Assembly: GCA_945898275.1 (NCBI GenBank)
Contig: CAMDHZ010000003.1
Location: forward strand, 124,001-188,000
Direction: 5' to 3'
DNA from: Chitinophaga pinensis
GTDB taxonomy: Bacteria > Bacteroidota > Bacteroidia > UKL13-3
DNA length: 64,000 nt
Below the pieces are notes generated by a model. The model saw only the letters and a program-made list of their open reading frames with translations, was not told where the DNA came from and did not search any database. Every line of letters starts with the position of its first letter. Within the stretch, counting starts at the first letter, position 1. Both the position numbers and the translations under genes were made by a program. Positions 35,805 through 43,387 of this stretch are shown here, piece after piece.

Positions 35805-36341
35805 TTACCCAAAAACCAAATCAAATTCCTTCTTTATAAAATTAAGTGCTTTAGTACTTGGTATGACTTCAATTTTAATTAGTTGCTCAAAAATTGCTTT
35901 GCTTAAATCTAAGCCTACCGCACTTGGACCCAAATCTGAATAGGCTGTATTGATCAAATTAATAGTTTCTTCCTTTACTACCCTTATTACTTGCCAAGCT
36001 TGTGCCGAAACATAAAGTTGTTGGGATAAATTATGATTAAACTCTGAATTGATAGCAGCAATCAATTCTAATTTAAGTTGTGAAGCACTTATTCCTGGTT
36101 TATGAGTTCTCATCACAAGACTTTCTGGGTTCATTCTTTCCATTAATAAAATACATCTTTCATACGCTTGCAAGCGCAAAGGCTGCATGGTTTTAAGCTG
36201 TTCTGATTTTAAATCTAATGCCCTCTTTTGGTATTCAGATTCAAAAAAAGTTTTAAATTGATAATAGGTAATAATAAATACAATTAATGCGGGAATGAGA
36301 TACTTTGTAATCTCCAAAAACACTACTGCAACTTCGTTCAT
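35805..36341 (-). CDS. Membrane-anchored protein of unknown function (conserved in Bacteroidota by appearance)
   Basis: I start at Met 36341 because a TATATTCG box lies 19 nt upstream; the in-frame ATG at 36374 would place that box inside the gene. The 178-residue product has one N-terminal membrane helix (ITKYLIPALIVFIITYYQF) and then a mostly helical soluble domain with QPLRLQAYERCILLMERM near residue 57. I recognise no named family. It precedes the mutase gene by 12 bp on the same strand and is probably co-transcribed with it. Confidence 0.65.
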   Translation of the reverse strand: MNEVAVVFLEITKYLIPALIVFIITYYQFKTFFESEYQKRALDLKSEQLKTMQPLRLQAYERCILLMERMNPESLVMRTHKPGISASQLKLELIAAINSEFNHNLSQQLYVSAQAWQVIRVVKEETINLINTAYSDLGPSAVGLDLSKAIFEQLIKIEVIPSTKALNFIKKEFDLVFG

Positions 36342-36360
36342 CTTTGTTAGAAAATTTGCC

Positions 36361-36368
36361 CGAATATA
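36361..36368 (-). promoter_or_regulatory. -7-like box TATATTCG for the leftward mutase operon
   Basis: Same octamer as the one before actA. It lies 19 nt before the chosen start at 36341. No clear -33. Confidence 0.35.
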
Positions 36369-36463
36369 ATCCATTTCATTGGATTTGTTTTTTAAAATAG
36401 AACAAACTCATTTGACTTGTGAATTGGTTCAAAAAAAAGCAATCGCTAATCAAAATAAGATGT

Positions 36464-36471
36464 TAGTTTCG
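36464..36471 (+). promoter_or_regulatory. -7-like box TAGTTTCG before ftsK
   Basis: Matches TANNTTYG, ending 13 nt before the ftsK ATG. The -33 element is not evident. Confidence 0.35.
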
Positions 36472-36484
36472 TTACTATAATAAG

Positions 36485-39070
36485 ATGGCTAAAAAGGTAA
36501 AAGAAAATAAACTCATTTTCGGTGAAATTGAGGAGTTTCCAGAGAAAGAAAAGGTAGACGAAAAGCGTCCCAAGAAGGAAAAAAAGGCAAGTGAAAAAAC
36601 CAAATACTTTAATTTTTTGCTGGATGAACGTTTTCAAAAGTCGGCAGGAATTATTTTTATTTTTTTCTCCCTACTTCTATTCATTTCTTGCATTTCTTTT
36701 TTTAACAGTTGGGAAGACGACCAAAGTTTGGTTCAATCTACCTCTTTTGGGATGGTTCAGCTTAATCAACCCAACCTAACCTCTAACCTCCTTGGAACTT
36801 TTGGTGCCTGGCTAAGTTATATTTTTATTTACAAAGGTTTTGGAGTTGCTTCATTTGCTTTTGTTTTGCACTTTTTCTTGTTTGGCATATTGCTTTTGGC
36901 TAAGCTTGAACCAATTCCAATTTTCAAGGTGCTTAGATACAGCTTCTTTGGCGGAATTTGGATTTCATTACTGCTAGGTTTTCTATTAGGCGATTTATTT
37001 CCAGTTGCGGCAGGTTCATTTGGCTATTTTGGTAACTTATACCTTAAAACGCTTTTAGGAAGTTTAGGCACTGGATTGCTTTTAGCCAGCTATTTACTAA
37101 TATTCCTAATTGTGGTATTTAATATTGAATTTTATTCACCACAAATTAAGGCCACACTAGAAAATGAAGCAACAAACAGGATTATTCCACTTTCCGAAAA
37201 TATGGATTTGGTTCAAACCGAAACTGAAGAAGAAGAAATAGCTATAAATGCAGATGATTTTGTATTAAAACAAACCCCAATAATTAATGAGGAAGCAATT
37301 ACAACTGAAACAGAAAAGTCAAATATTGAGCTTGAACCTGAGATTGAAATAGAGAGATTTACTAAGGAAGAAGAAAGTTCAACCTTAGTTTTAGACATTA
37401 ACAATCCTGAGGAATTAATTACAGCAGAAGAACCGTCACTACCTGAAATAAATGCCTTAACTACTGATAGTGGTTTGGTTTTGGAGGTTCAAGATTTGCC
37501 GGAGGAAGAATTGATTGAAGAGGATGCAACCGCACACATCCTAGATTTAAATACACCTTATGACCCAACCTTAGATTTTAGTCGTTACTTGTTTCCAACC
37601 ATAGATTTATTAAACGAATATGGCGATAATAAAGGTAAAGTAGAAAGTGCTGAATTATCCGAAAAAACAAGGATGATTGAGGACACCCTTAAAAATTATG
37701 GAATCGGTATCAAGAAAATTTCAGCCACCATTGGGCCAACGGTAACCTTGTATGAAATAATTCCGCAAGATGGTGTACGCATTGCCAAAATAAAAAACCT
37801 AGAAGATGATATTGCCTTAAGTTTAGCAGCTTTAGGAATTAGAATAATTGCCCCAATTCCAGGTCGCGGAACCATTGGTATTGAGGTGCCAAATTCTGTA
37901 CCGGCTATGGTTAGCATGAAATCTGTTTTGGCAAGTCAGAAGTTTGTAAATGCAGAAATGGATTTGCCAATAGGTTTTGGAAAGACTATTTCGAATGAAG
38001 TATTTGTGGCCGACCTAGCAAAGATGCCTCATTTATTGATGGCTGGAGCTACCGGACAAGGAAAATCTGTGGGGCTCAATGCTATTTTAGTTTCCTTGCT
38101 TTATAAAAAGCATCCTTCTCAAATAAAGTTTGTTTTGGTTGACCCAAAAAAGGTGGAGCTAAACATTTACAAAACAATTGAGCGTCATTTTTTAGCAAAA
38201 ATACCTGGAGACCAAGATGCTATCATTACGGATACCAAGTTGGTTATTCACACCTTAAACTCCTTGTGTAAGGAGATGGATGATAGATATGATTTATTGA
38301 AAGATGCGCAAGTAAGAAATTTAAAGGAATACAATGCTAAATTTATCAGCAGGCGTTTGGCACCAACGGATAAGATTCAACATCGCTTTTTACCTTATAT
38401 TGTTGTGGTAATTGATGAGTTAGCAGATTTGATGATGACGGCAGGCAAGGAAGTGGAACATCCAATAGCGCGTTTAGCACAATTGGCGAGGGCCATTGGA
38501 ATACATTTAATTCTTGCCACACAAAGGCCAAGTGTAAATATTATAACTGGTACCATTAAAGCCAATTTCCCTGCACGGGTTGCCTTTAGGGTTTCACAAA
38601 AAATTGACTCACGAACCATTTTAGATGCTAATGGAGCTGACCAATTAATAGGAAAAGGAGACATGTTGTTTAGCAATGGTAATGACTTAATAAGGTTGCA
38701 ATGTGCATTTGTGGATACACCTGAAGTTGAAAAAATTACTGATTTTATTGGCAATCAACCGGGAAGAGAACCTTATTTATTGCCACTCATTCAAACCGAA
38801 GGCGATGACAGTGGGGTTGGTGGAGAAGGATTTGACCACAGCAACAGAGATGATTTATTTGAAGAAGCTGCAAAAATTATAGTTGTTCATCAGCAGGGAT
38901 CAACCTCTTTGTTACAAAGAAGATTAAATTTAGGGTATAATCGTGCAGGAAGATTAATTGACCAATTAGAAAAAGCGGGAATAGTTGGGGCGTTCAAAGG
39001 AAGTAAAGCGCGCGAGGTTATGGTGCATACAGAAGCTGAATTAGAGGAAATATTACGAAACATGAAATAA
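36485..39070 (+). CDS. ftsK: DNA translocase FtsK
   Basis: An 861-residue protein. It has four membrane helices in the first 220 residues, an acidic Glu-rich linker (about 230-370), and the RecA-like motor with Walker A GATGQGKS near residue 521 and Walker B VVVIDELADLMM. It ends in the winged-helix gamma domain (about 790-861, TSLLQRRLNLGYNRAGRLIDQLEKAG form). FtsK pumps chromosomal DNA toward the dimer-resolution site at the closing septum. Its gamma domain should recognise a polar short DNA word. The gene is followed by lolA. Confidence 0.96.
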   Translation: MAKKVKENKLIFGEIEEFPEKEKVDEKRPKKEKKASEKTKYFNFLLDERFQKSAGIIFIFFSLLLFISCISFFNSWEDDQSLVQSTSFGMVQLNQPNLTSNLLGTFGAWLSYIFIYKGFGVASFAFVLHFFLFGILLLAKLEPIPIFKVLRYSFFGGIWISLLLGFLLGDLFPVAAGSFGYFGNLYLKTLLGSLGTGLLLASYLLIFLIVVFNIEFYSPQIKATLENEATNRIIPLSENMDLVQTETEEEEIAINADDFVLKQTPIINEEAITTETEKSNIELEPEIEIERFTKEEESSTLVLDINNPEELITAEEPSLPEINALTTDSGLVLEVQDLPEEELIEEDATAHILDLNTPYDPTLDFSRYLFPTIDLLNEYGDNKGKVESAELSEKTRMIEDTLKNYGIGIKKISATIGPTVTLYEIIPQDGVRIAKIKNLEDDIALSLAALGIRIIAPIPGRGTIGIEVPNSVPAMVSMKSVLASQKFVNAEMDLPIGFGKTISNEVFVADLAKMPHLLMAGATGQGKSVGLNAILVSLLYKKHPSQIKFVLVDPKKVELNIYKTIERHFLAKIPGDQDAIITDTKLVIHTLNSLCKEMDDRYDLLKDAQVRNLKEYNAKFISRRLAPTDKIQHRFLPYIVVVIDELADLMMTAGKEVEHPIARLAQLARAIGIHLILATQRPSVNIITGTIKANFPARVAFRVSQKIDSRTILDANGADQLIGKGDMLFSNGNDLIRLQCAFVDTPEVEKITDFIGNQPGREPYLLPLIQTEGDDSGVGGEGFDHSNRDDLFEEAAKIIVVHQQGSTSLLQRRLNLGYNRAGRLIDQLEKAGIVGAFKGSKAREVMVHTEAELEEILRNMK
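37210..37219 (+). repeat. GGTTYRAACC word, copy 10 (extended)
   Basis: In the poorly conserved acidic linker of ftsK, encoding LVQTETE, the same peptide as copy 7 in ndh. Confidence 0.7.
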
Positions 39071-39106
39071 CTCATCTTGGCATGGTTTTTCTATTTGATT
39101 GAATTA

Positions 39107-39769
39107 ATGAATATTTGTAGCGTGAAAAAAAGTATAATATTAATTGTAGTATTAATTTCTACAGCCTCGGTTTGGGCGCAAACCACTAAGCAAAATGATG
39201 CAGAAAAACTGATGGATAAAATCAGTAAGCGTTACAAAGCCTTCAAATCAATCAAGGCAGATTTTATTTATACTGTAGAAAATAAACAACAAAAAAGTCA
39301 AGAAAAACAAAAAGGAAATTTATTGGTAAAAGGCAATAAATTCAAGTTAGACATTGCCAATCAAGTTATCATTTGTGACAATAAAACCATCTGGACATAT
39401 AGCAAAGAGGTAAATGAAGTTCAAATAGACAACTATAATCCTAAAGAAGGAGCTATACGCATTGATGACATTTTTACCATGTATGGCAAAGGGTTTTTAT
39501 ATAAAACTTTAGAAACTAAGAAAGAAGGAGTAAAAGAGATTGTAACCTTAGAGTTGACGCCTAAAGATAAAAAGAAAAAGTTCTTTAAGATAAAGGTTGT
39601 AGTAGATAAGACCAATCAAACTATCTTAAGTTCTCAGGTATTTGACAAAACTGGAACCATTCATACCTATACGGTAACGAATCAAGTTCCAAACTTAAAA
39701 TTCGACGATAATCAATTTATGTTTGACCCTAAAAAATATCAGGGTGTTGAAGTAATTGATTTACGATAA
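39107..39769 (+). CDS. lolA: LolA-family outer-membrane lipoprotein carrier
   Basis: The frame is open from 39077; I choose Met 39107. GTG 39122 is an alternative that begins exactly at the signal peptide (VKKSIILIVVLISTASVWAQ). The mature part has the LolA layout: DAEKLMDKISKRYKAFKSIKADF, the strand pattern GNLLVKGNKFKLD, IWTYSKEVNEVQIDNY, and a C-terminal FDDNQFMFDPKKY. LolA ferries lipoproteins across the periplasm. The ftsK-lolA neighbourhood is common in this phylum. 36 bp separate it from ftsK, so it is probably in the same operon. Confidence 0.87.
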   Translation: MNICSVKKSIILIVVLISTASVWAQTTKQNDAEKLMDKISKRYKAFKSIKADFIYTVENKQQKSQEKQKGNLLVKGNKFKLDIANQVIICDNKTIWTYSKEVNEVQIDNYNPKEGAIRIDDIFTMYGKGFLYKTLETKKEGVKEIVTLELTPKDKKKKFFKIKVVVDKTNQTILSSQVFDKTGTIHTYTVTNQVPNLKFDDNQFMFDPKKYQGVEVIDLR

Positions 39770-40213
39770 CTAGAAACCTCCACCTTGGTCAATTCGCACT
39801 GGTGAACTTGGTTCTTTAGGTCTGTCTTCCGAAATGCCTTTAATAATTAATTGCACACCCCCTTGGTTTGCATTTGAAACAACTGAAATACTCTTATTAA
39901 AAGCCCCTCTAAAAGTACCTGGATTATAAATTGCTTTTATCTTTCCTTTTTGTCCAGGCATAATTGGTTCTCTAGGCCATTCAGGTGTTGTGCAGCCACA
40001 AGACGGCTGTACGTTGGTTAAGATTAATGGAACCTCACCAGTGTTTGTAAATGAAAATTCATAAGAAACAGCCTTTCCGTCATATACTAACCCAAAGTCA
40101 TGTACTACATTTTCAAAAGAAATTATAGGCTTCGCAGTTTCCTTTTTAGTTTGAGCAAGGGAGCTAAAGGCAATCAATAACAAGGTTAAAAATGAAATCG
40201 TTGATTTTTTCAT
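39770..40213 (-). CDS. DUF1573 secreted protein (copy 1)
   Basis: A 147-residue protein with a signal peptide (LTLLLIAFSSLAQ) and one immunoglobulin-like DUF1573 domain: VVHDFGLVYDGKAVSYEFSF, the cysteine block PSCGCTTPEWP, and YNPGTFRGAF. The role is unknown; the Cys-Gly-Cys block suggests metal or disulfide chemistry. It abuts lolA convergently with no gap. It is separated from its paralogue at 40276-40683 by a terminator. Confidence 0.85.
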   Translation of the reverse strand: MKKSTISFLTLLLIAFSSLAQTKKETAKPIISFENVVHDFGLVYDGKAVSYEFSFTNTGEVPLILTNVQPSCGCTTPEWPREPIMPGQKGKIKAIYNPGTFRGAFNKSISVVSNANQGGVQLIIKGISEDRPKEPSSPVRIDQGGGF

Positions 40214-40227
40214 GGTTCAAACATAAA

Positions 40228-40259
40228 AAAACCTGCATATTTTTTGGTATGCAGGTTTT
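40228..40259 (-). terminator. Terminator between the two DUF1573 genes
   Basis: Stem AAAACCTGCATA / TATGCAGGTTTT with a loop of about 9 nt rich in T. It ends the upstream DUF1573 transcript on the minus strand. Confidence 0.82.
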
Positions 40260-40275
40260 AATTCTTTAAAATAAT

Positions 40276-40683
40276 TTACTTGGTTTCAGTAGGTTTAACA
40301 TCTCCTTTAAGGTAAAGAAGCACCTGAGAATTTTTAGCATTACTATTTACAGTAACACTTTTAGTAAACGGTCCTGATGCAGCAGCATTAAATGTAGCCT
40401 TAACATAACCTGTTTTACCTGGTTTAATAGGCTCTTTGGTCCATTCAGGAGTTGTACAACCACAGCTAGCAGAAGCACTAGTAATGATAAGGTTGGTTTT
40501 ACCTGTATTTTTAAATGTGAACTCATAAGTAGCAGGTGTACCTTGTGGAATGGTACCAAAATCATGTGTTTCTGAAGTAAACTTGATTTCTGGAGCTTTT
40601 TCATTAGCAGGTTCTGCTGTTTGAGCCGAAGTAGTGATAATACCGCCAATAGCGATTAGAGCTGTTAAAATTAATTTTTTCAT
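40276..40683 (-). CDS. DUF1573 secreted protein (copy 2)
   Basis: A 135-residue protein with a signal peptide (MKKLILTALIAIGGIITTSAQ) and a DUF1573 domain with TSETHDFGTIPQGTPATYEFTF and ASCGCTTPEWTKEP. It is close in sequence to copy 1, so the pair arose by tandem duplication. The terminator between them suggests separate expression. Its start faces the divergent E1 gene. Confidence 0.85.
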   Translation of the reverse strand: MKKLILTALIAIGGIITTSAQTAEPANEKAPEIKFTSETHDFGTIPQGTPATYEFTFKNTGKTNLIITSASASCGCTTPEWTKEPIKPGKTGYVKATFNAAASGPFTKSVTVNSNAKNSQVLLYLKGDVKPTETK

Positions 40684-40796
40684 TTTTTCTGTATTTGCTT
40701 TCTCAAAATAACAATTTCCGTTCCAAAGTTAGTAATACTATGAAATTAATCAAACCTTAGCTGCTTAAAAAATAGTTAATTCATCAAAGCTGAGTA

Positions 40797-40828
40797 TTTG
40801 GCATCCTTAGAGAAATTAGTTAGGTTTG
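40797..40828 (+). promoter_or_regulatory. Bacteroidota-type promoter TTTG-N20-TAGGTTTG for the second E1 gene
   Basis: The -33 box TTTG (40797-40800) and -7 box TAGGTTTG (40821-40828) have a 20-nt spacer, a full match to the phylum consensus. The TTG of the -33 box is in frame with the gene, but it cannot be its start if transcription begins about 7 nt after the -7 box. The ATG at 40849 is the first good start. Confidence 0.75.
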
Positions 40829-40848
40829 GGCCAGAAATCTTGGATAAT

Positions 40849-43245
40849 ATGACTGTTGAAACAATGGCTTCGGCCAATACAAAATACAAATCAGTAGTAT
40901 TAGAGGACTACAGAATTGCTTTCCAAAGCAGACAAGCTAGCCTAATCGGACGCAAGGAAGTGTTAACTGGCAAAGCAAAATTTGGCATCTTTGGTGATGG
41001 CAAGGAGCTTCCACAAATTGCTATGGCAAAGGCCTTCAAAAAAGGGGATTTCAGAAGTGGTTATTACCGTGATCAAACTTTTATGATGGCCTCTGGTTTG
41101 TTAACTGCCCAAGAATTTTTTGCTCAGTTATATGCGCATACAGATGTAAATGCAGAGCCAGCAAGTGCAGGCCGCATGATGAATGGACATTATGGCACAC
41201 GCACATTAGATGAAAAAGGAAATTGGAAAAATTTAAAAGAACTAAAAAACTCTTCTTCGGATATTTCCCCAACTGCTGGTCAAATGTTGCGTTTGGTAGG
41301 ATTAGCGCATGCTTCCAAATATTATCGTTCCCAAGCCTCAGCAATTGGAGAGAATAACTTCTCTAATAATGGTAATGAAGTGGCATGGGGAACTATTGGA
41401 AATGCGAGTAGTAGTGAAGGACATTTCTTCGAATCCATCAATGCCGCCGGGGTTTTACAGGTGCCAATGGTGGTTTCTGTTTGGGATGACTCTTATGGTA
41501 TTTCTGTTCATGCAAAATATCAAACCACCAAGGAAAGTATTTCCGAAATATTAAAAGGATTTCAAAGAGATGATAAAGGAGAAGGTTTTGAAATATTTGT
41601 TGTAAAAGGTTGGGATTATGCAGATTTGTGCCGTGTTTATGAGGAAGCAGGAAAAATTTCCAGAGAGAAACATATTCCTTGTTTAGTACATGTGACGGAA
41701 CTTACTCAACCCCAAGGCCACTCCACTTCGGGTTCTCATGAGAGATATAAAAGTAAAGAAAGGTTAGCCTGGGAAACTGATAATGATTGCATCAAAAAAT
41801 TCAGAGAATGGATTTTAGCCAATGATGTTGCTACATCAGAGGAATTAGATGCCTTAGAAAATGAAGCAAAAATTCAGGTAAATGTTTCGAAGAAAAATGC
41901 TTGGGAAAATTATCTAAACCCTATCAAAGCAGATTTGTCAGCAGCCTGCCAACTATTGGCACAATTGGCTATGGTTTCGAGCAAAGGGAGTGAAATTGCT
42001 GCATTAGAGAACCAACTACAAAATATTAACGAACCTATCAGAAAGGAAATAGCCGCAACAGTTCATAAATCGCTTAGGTTAAGCGCCAATGAAAATTCAG
42101 TTGAACGCCAACAATTGATAAATTGGCAATCTGAATTTAAAGCTTTAAACCAAGAAAGATATAATTCTTATCTATTTAGCGAATCCAATGAACAAGTGCT
42201 AAAAGTTGATGCAACAGAACCTGTTTTTTCTGAAAATAGCAAGGTAGTAGATGGCAGAGAAGTATTGGTTGCTTATTTTGATAATTTATTAAGTCGCGAC
42301 CCAAGAGTATTTGCTTTTGGTGAAGACCTAGGAAAGATTGGTGATGTGAACCAAGGATTTGCGGGACTTCAAGAAAAATATGGAGAGTCTAGGGTATTTG
42401 ATACGGGTATCAGAGAACTAACCATTATTGGCCAAGGAATAGGTGCTGCCATGAGAGGTTTAAGACCAATTGCCGAAATTCAATATCTGGATTACTTATT
42501 GTATGGTTTGCAACCTTTGAGTGACGACTTAGCCACACTTCAATACCGCACAAAAGGCGGTCAAAAAGCGCCGTTGATTGTTAGAACCAGAGGTCATAGA
42601 TTAGAAGGCATTTGGCATTCTGGCTCCCCTATAGGTATGATTCTAAACTCACTAAGAGGCATGCATATTTTGACACCAAGGAATATGGTTCAAGCTGCTG
42701 GTCTTTATGAAACATTAATGAAGAGTGATGAACCTGCTTTGATGATTGAATGTTTAAATGGCTACAGGCTAAAGGAAAGACTTCCGGACAATATTGGTTC
42801 ATATACAGTACCTTTAGGTATTCCAGAATTGTTAGAAACAGGAGACGATTTAACCATTGTTTCTTACGGTTCAACCCTAAGAATTGTGCAGGATGCCTTG
42901 CAAATGCTAAAAGAAATTGGCATTACTGCAGATTTAATAGACCCACAAACCTTGTTACCTTTTGACATAAATCATGCTATAGTAGCATCGGTAAAGAAAA
43001 CCAACAAATTGGTGGTTATTGATGAAGATGTACCTGGAGGTGCGAGTGCCTATATCCTTCAACAAATCTTGGAAGAACAAAATGCTTACCAATGGTTAGA
43101 TGCAAAACCACTAACTATAACTGCGCAGCCTCATAGGCCTGCCTATGGAACAGATGGCGATTACTTTAGTAAGCCAAATGCTGAGGATATTTATGATAAA
43201 ATCCTAGGAATGATGCAAGATTATTCGCCTAATAAATTCAATTAA
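40849..43245 (+). CDS. 2-oxoacid dehydrogenase E1, alpha and beta fused (second, longer paralogue)
   Basis: Start chosen at ATG 40849, 20 nt after a full promoter; ATG 40864 is the next alternative. The 798-residue protein has an alpha-type N-terminal half (SGYYRDQTFMMASG, WGTIGNASSSEGHFFE, VSVWDDSYGISV) and a beta half from about residue 465 (GREVLVAYFDNLLSRDPRVFAFGEDLGKIG, IAEIQYLDYLLYGLQPL). The thiamine motif in the alpha half is GNASSSEGHFFESIN, a divergent form. The alpha half is about 120 residues longer than in the paralogue at 22219, mostly a linker. Substrate unknown; branched-chain 2-oxoacids or pyruvate are likely. No E2 or E3 nearby. Confidence 0.83.
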   Translation: MTVETMASANTKYKSVVLEDYRIAFQSRQASLIGRKEVLTGKAKFGIFGDGKELPQIAMAKAFKKGDFRSGYYRDQTFMMASGLLTAQEFFAQLYAHTDVNAEPASAGRMMNGHYGTRTLDEKGNWKNLKELKNSSSDISPTAGQMLRLVGLAHASKYYRSQASAIGENNFSNNGNEVAWGTIGNASSSEGHFFESINAAGVLQVPMVVSVWDDSYGISVHAKYQTTKESISEILKGFQRDDKGEGFEIFVVKGWDYADLCRVYEEAGKISREKHIPCLVHVTELTQPQGHSTSGSHERYKSKERLAWETDNDCIKKFREWILANDVATSEELDALENEAKIQVNVSKKNAWENYLNPIKADLSAACQLLAQLAMVSSKGSEIAALENQLQNINEPIRKEIAATVHKSLRLSANENSVERQQLINWQSEFKALNQERYNSYLFSESNEQVLKVDATEPVFSENSKVVDGREVLVAYFDNLLSRDPRVFAFGEDLGKIGDVNQGFAGLQEKYGESRVFDTGIRELTIIGQGIGAAMRGLRPIAEIQYLDYLLYGLQPLSDDLATLQYRTKGGQKAPLIVRTRGHRLEGIWHSGSPIGMILNSLRGMHILTPRNMVQAAGLYETLMKSDEPALMIECLNGYRLKERLPDNIGSYTVPLGIPELLETGDDLTIVSYGSTLRIVQDALQMLKEIGITADLIDPQTLLPFDINHAIVASVKKTNKLVVIDEDVPGGASAYILQQILEEQNAYQWLDAKPLTITAQPHRPAYGTDGDYFSKPNAEDIYDKILGMMQDYSPNKFN

Positions 43246-43290
43246 TCTATTCTCAAATTAACTTTCTATCTTTTTCTTTTTAAGGTTTTT

Positions 43291-43300
43291 GGTTCAAACC
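43291..43300 (+). repeat. GGTTYRAACC word, copy 11
   Basis: In the 142-bp gap before the TonB receptor gene. Reads TTTGGTTCAAACCATT, without the GAA extension. Confidence 0.6.
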
Positions 43301-43387
43301 ATTATTAAGTTATTATTTACTGTTTTTACTTCTGTTCATTTGTTTTAATTTGCACTGCTGTTTCAACTATACACCAAAAACTAATTG

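Noticed and set aside
38395-38754. Leftward 119-codon open frame inside ftsK
   Set aside because: Antisense shadow of a strongly conserved gene; no start signal and no family resemblance.
40798-40848. TTG start for the second E1 gene
   Set aside because: The TTG is part of a complete -33/-7 promoter; the ATG at 40849 follows the likely transcription start.
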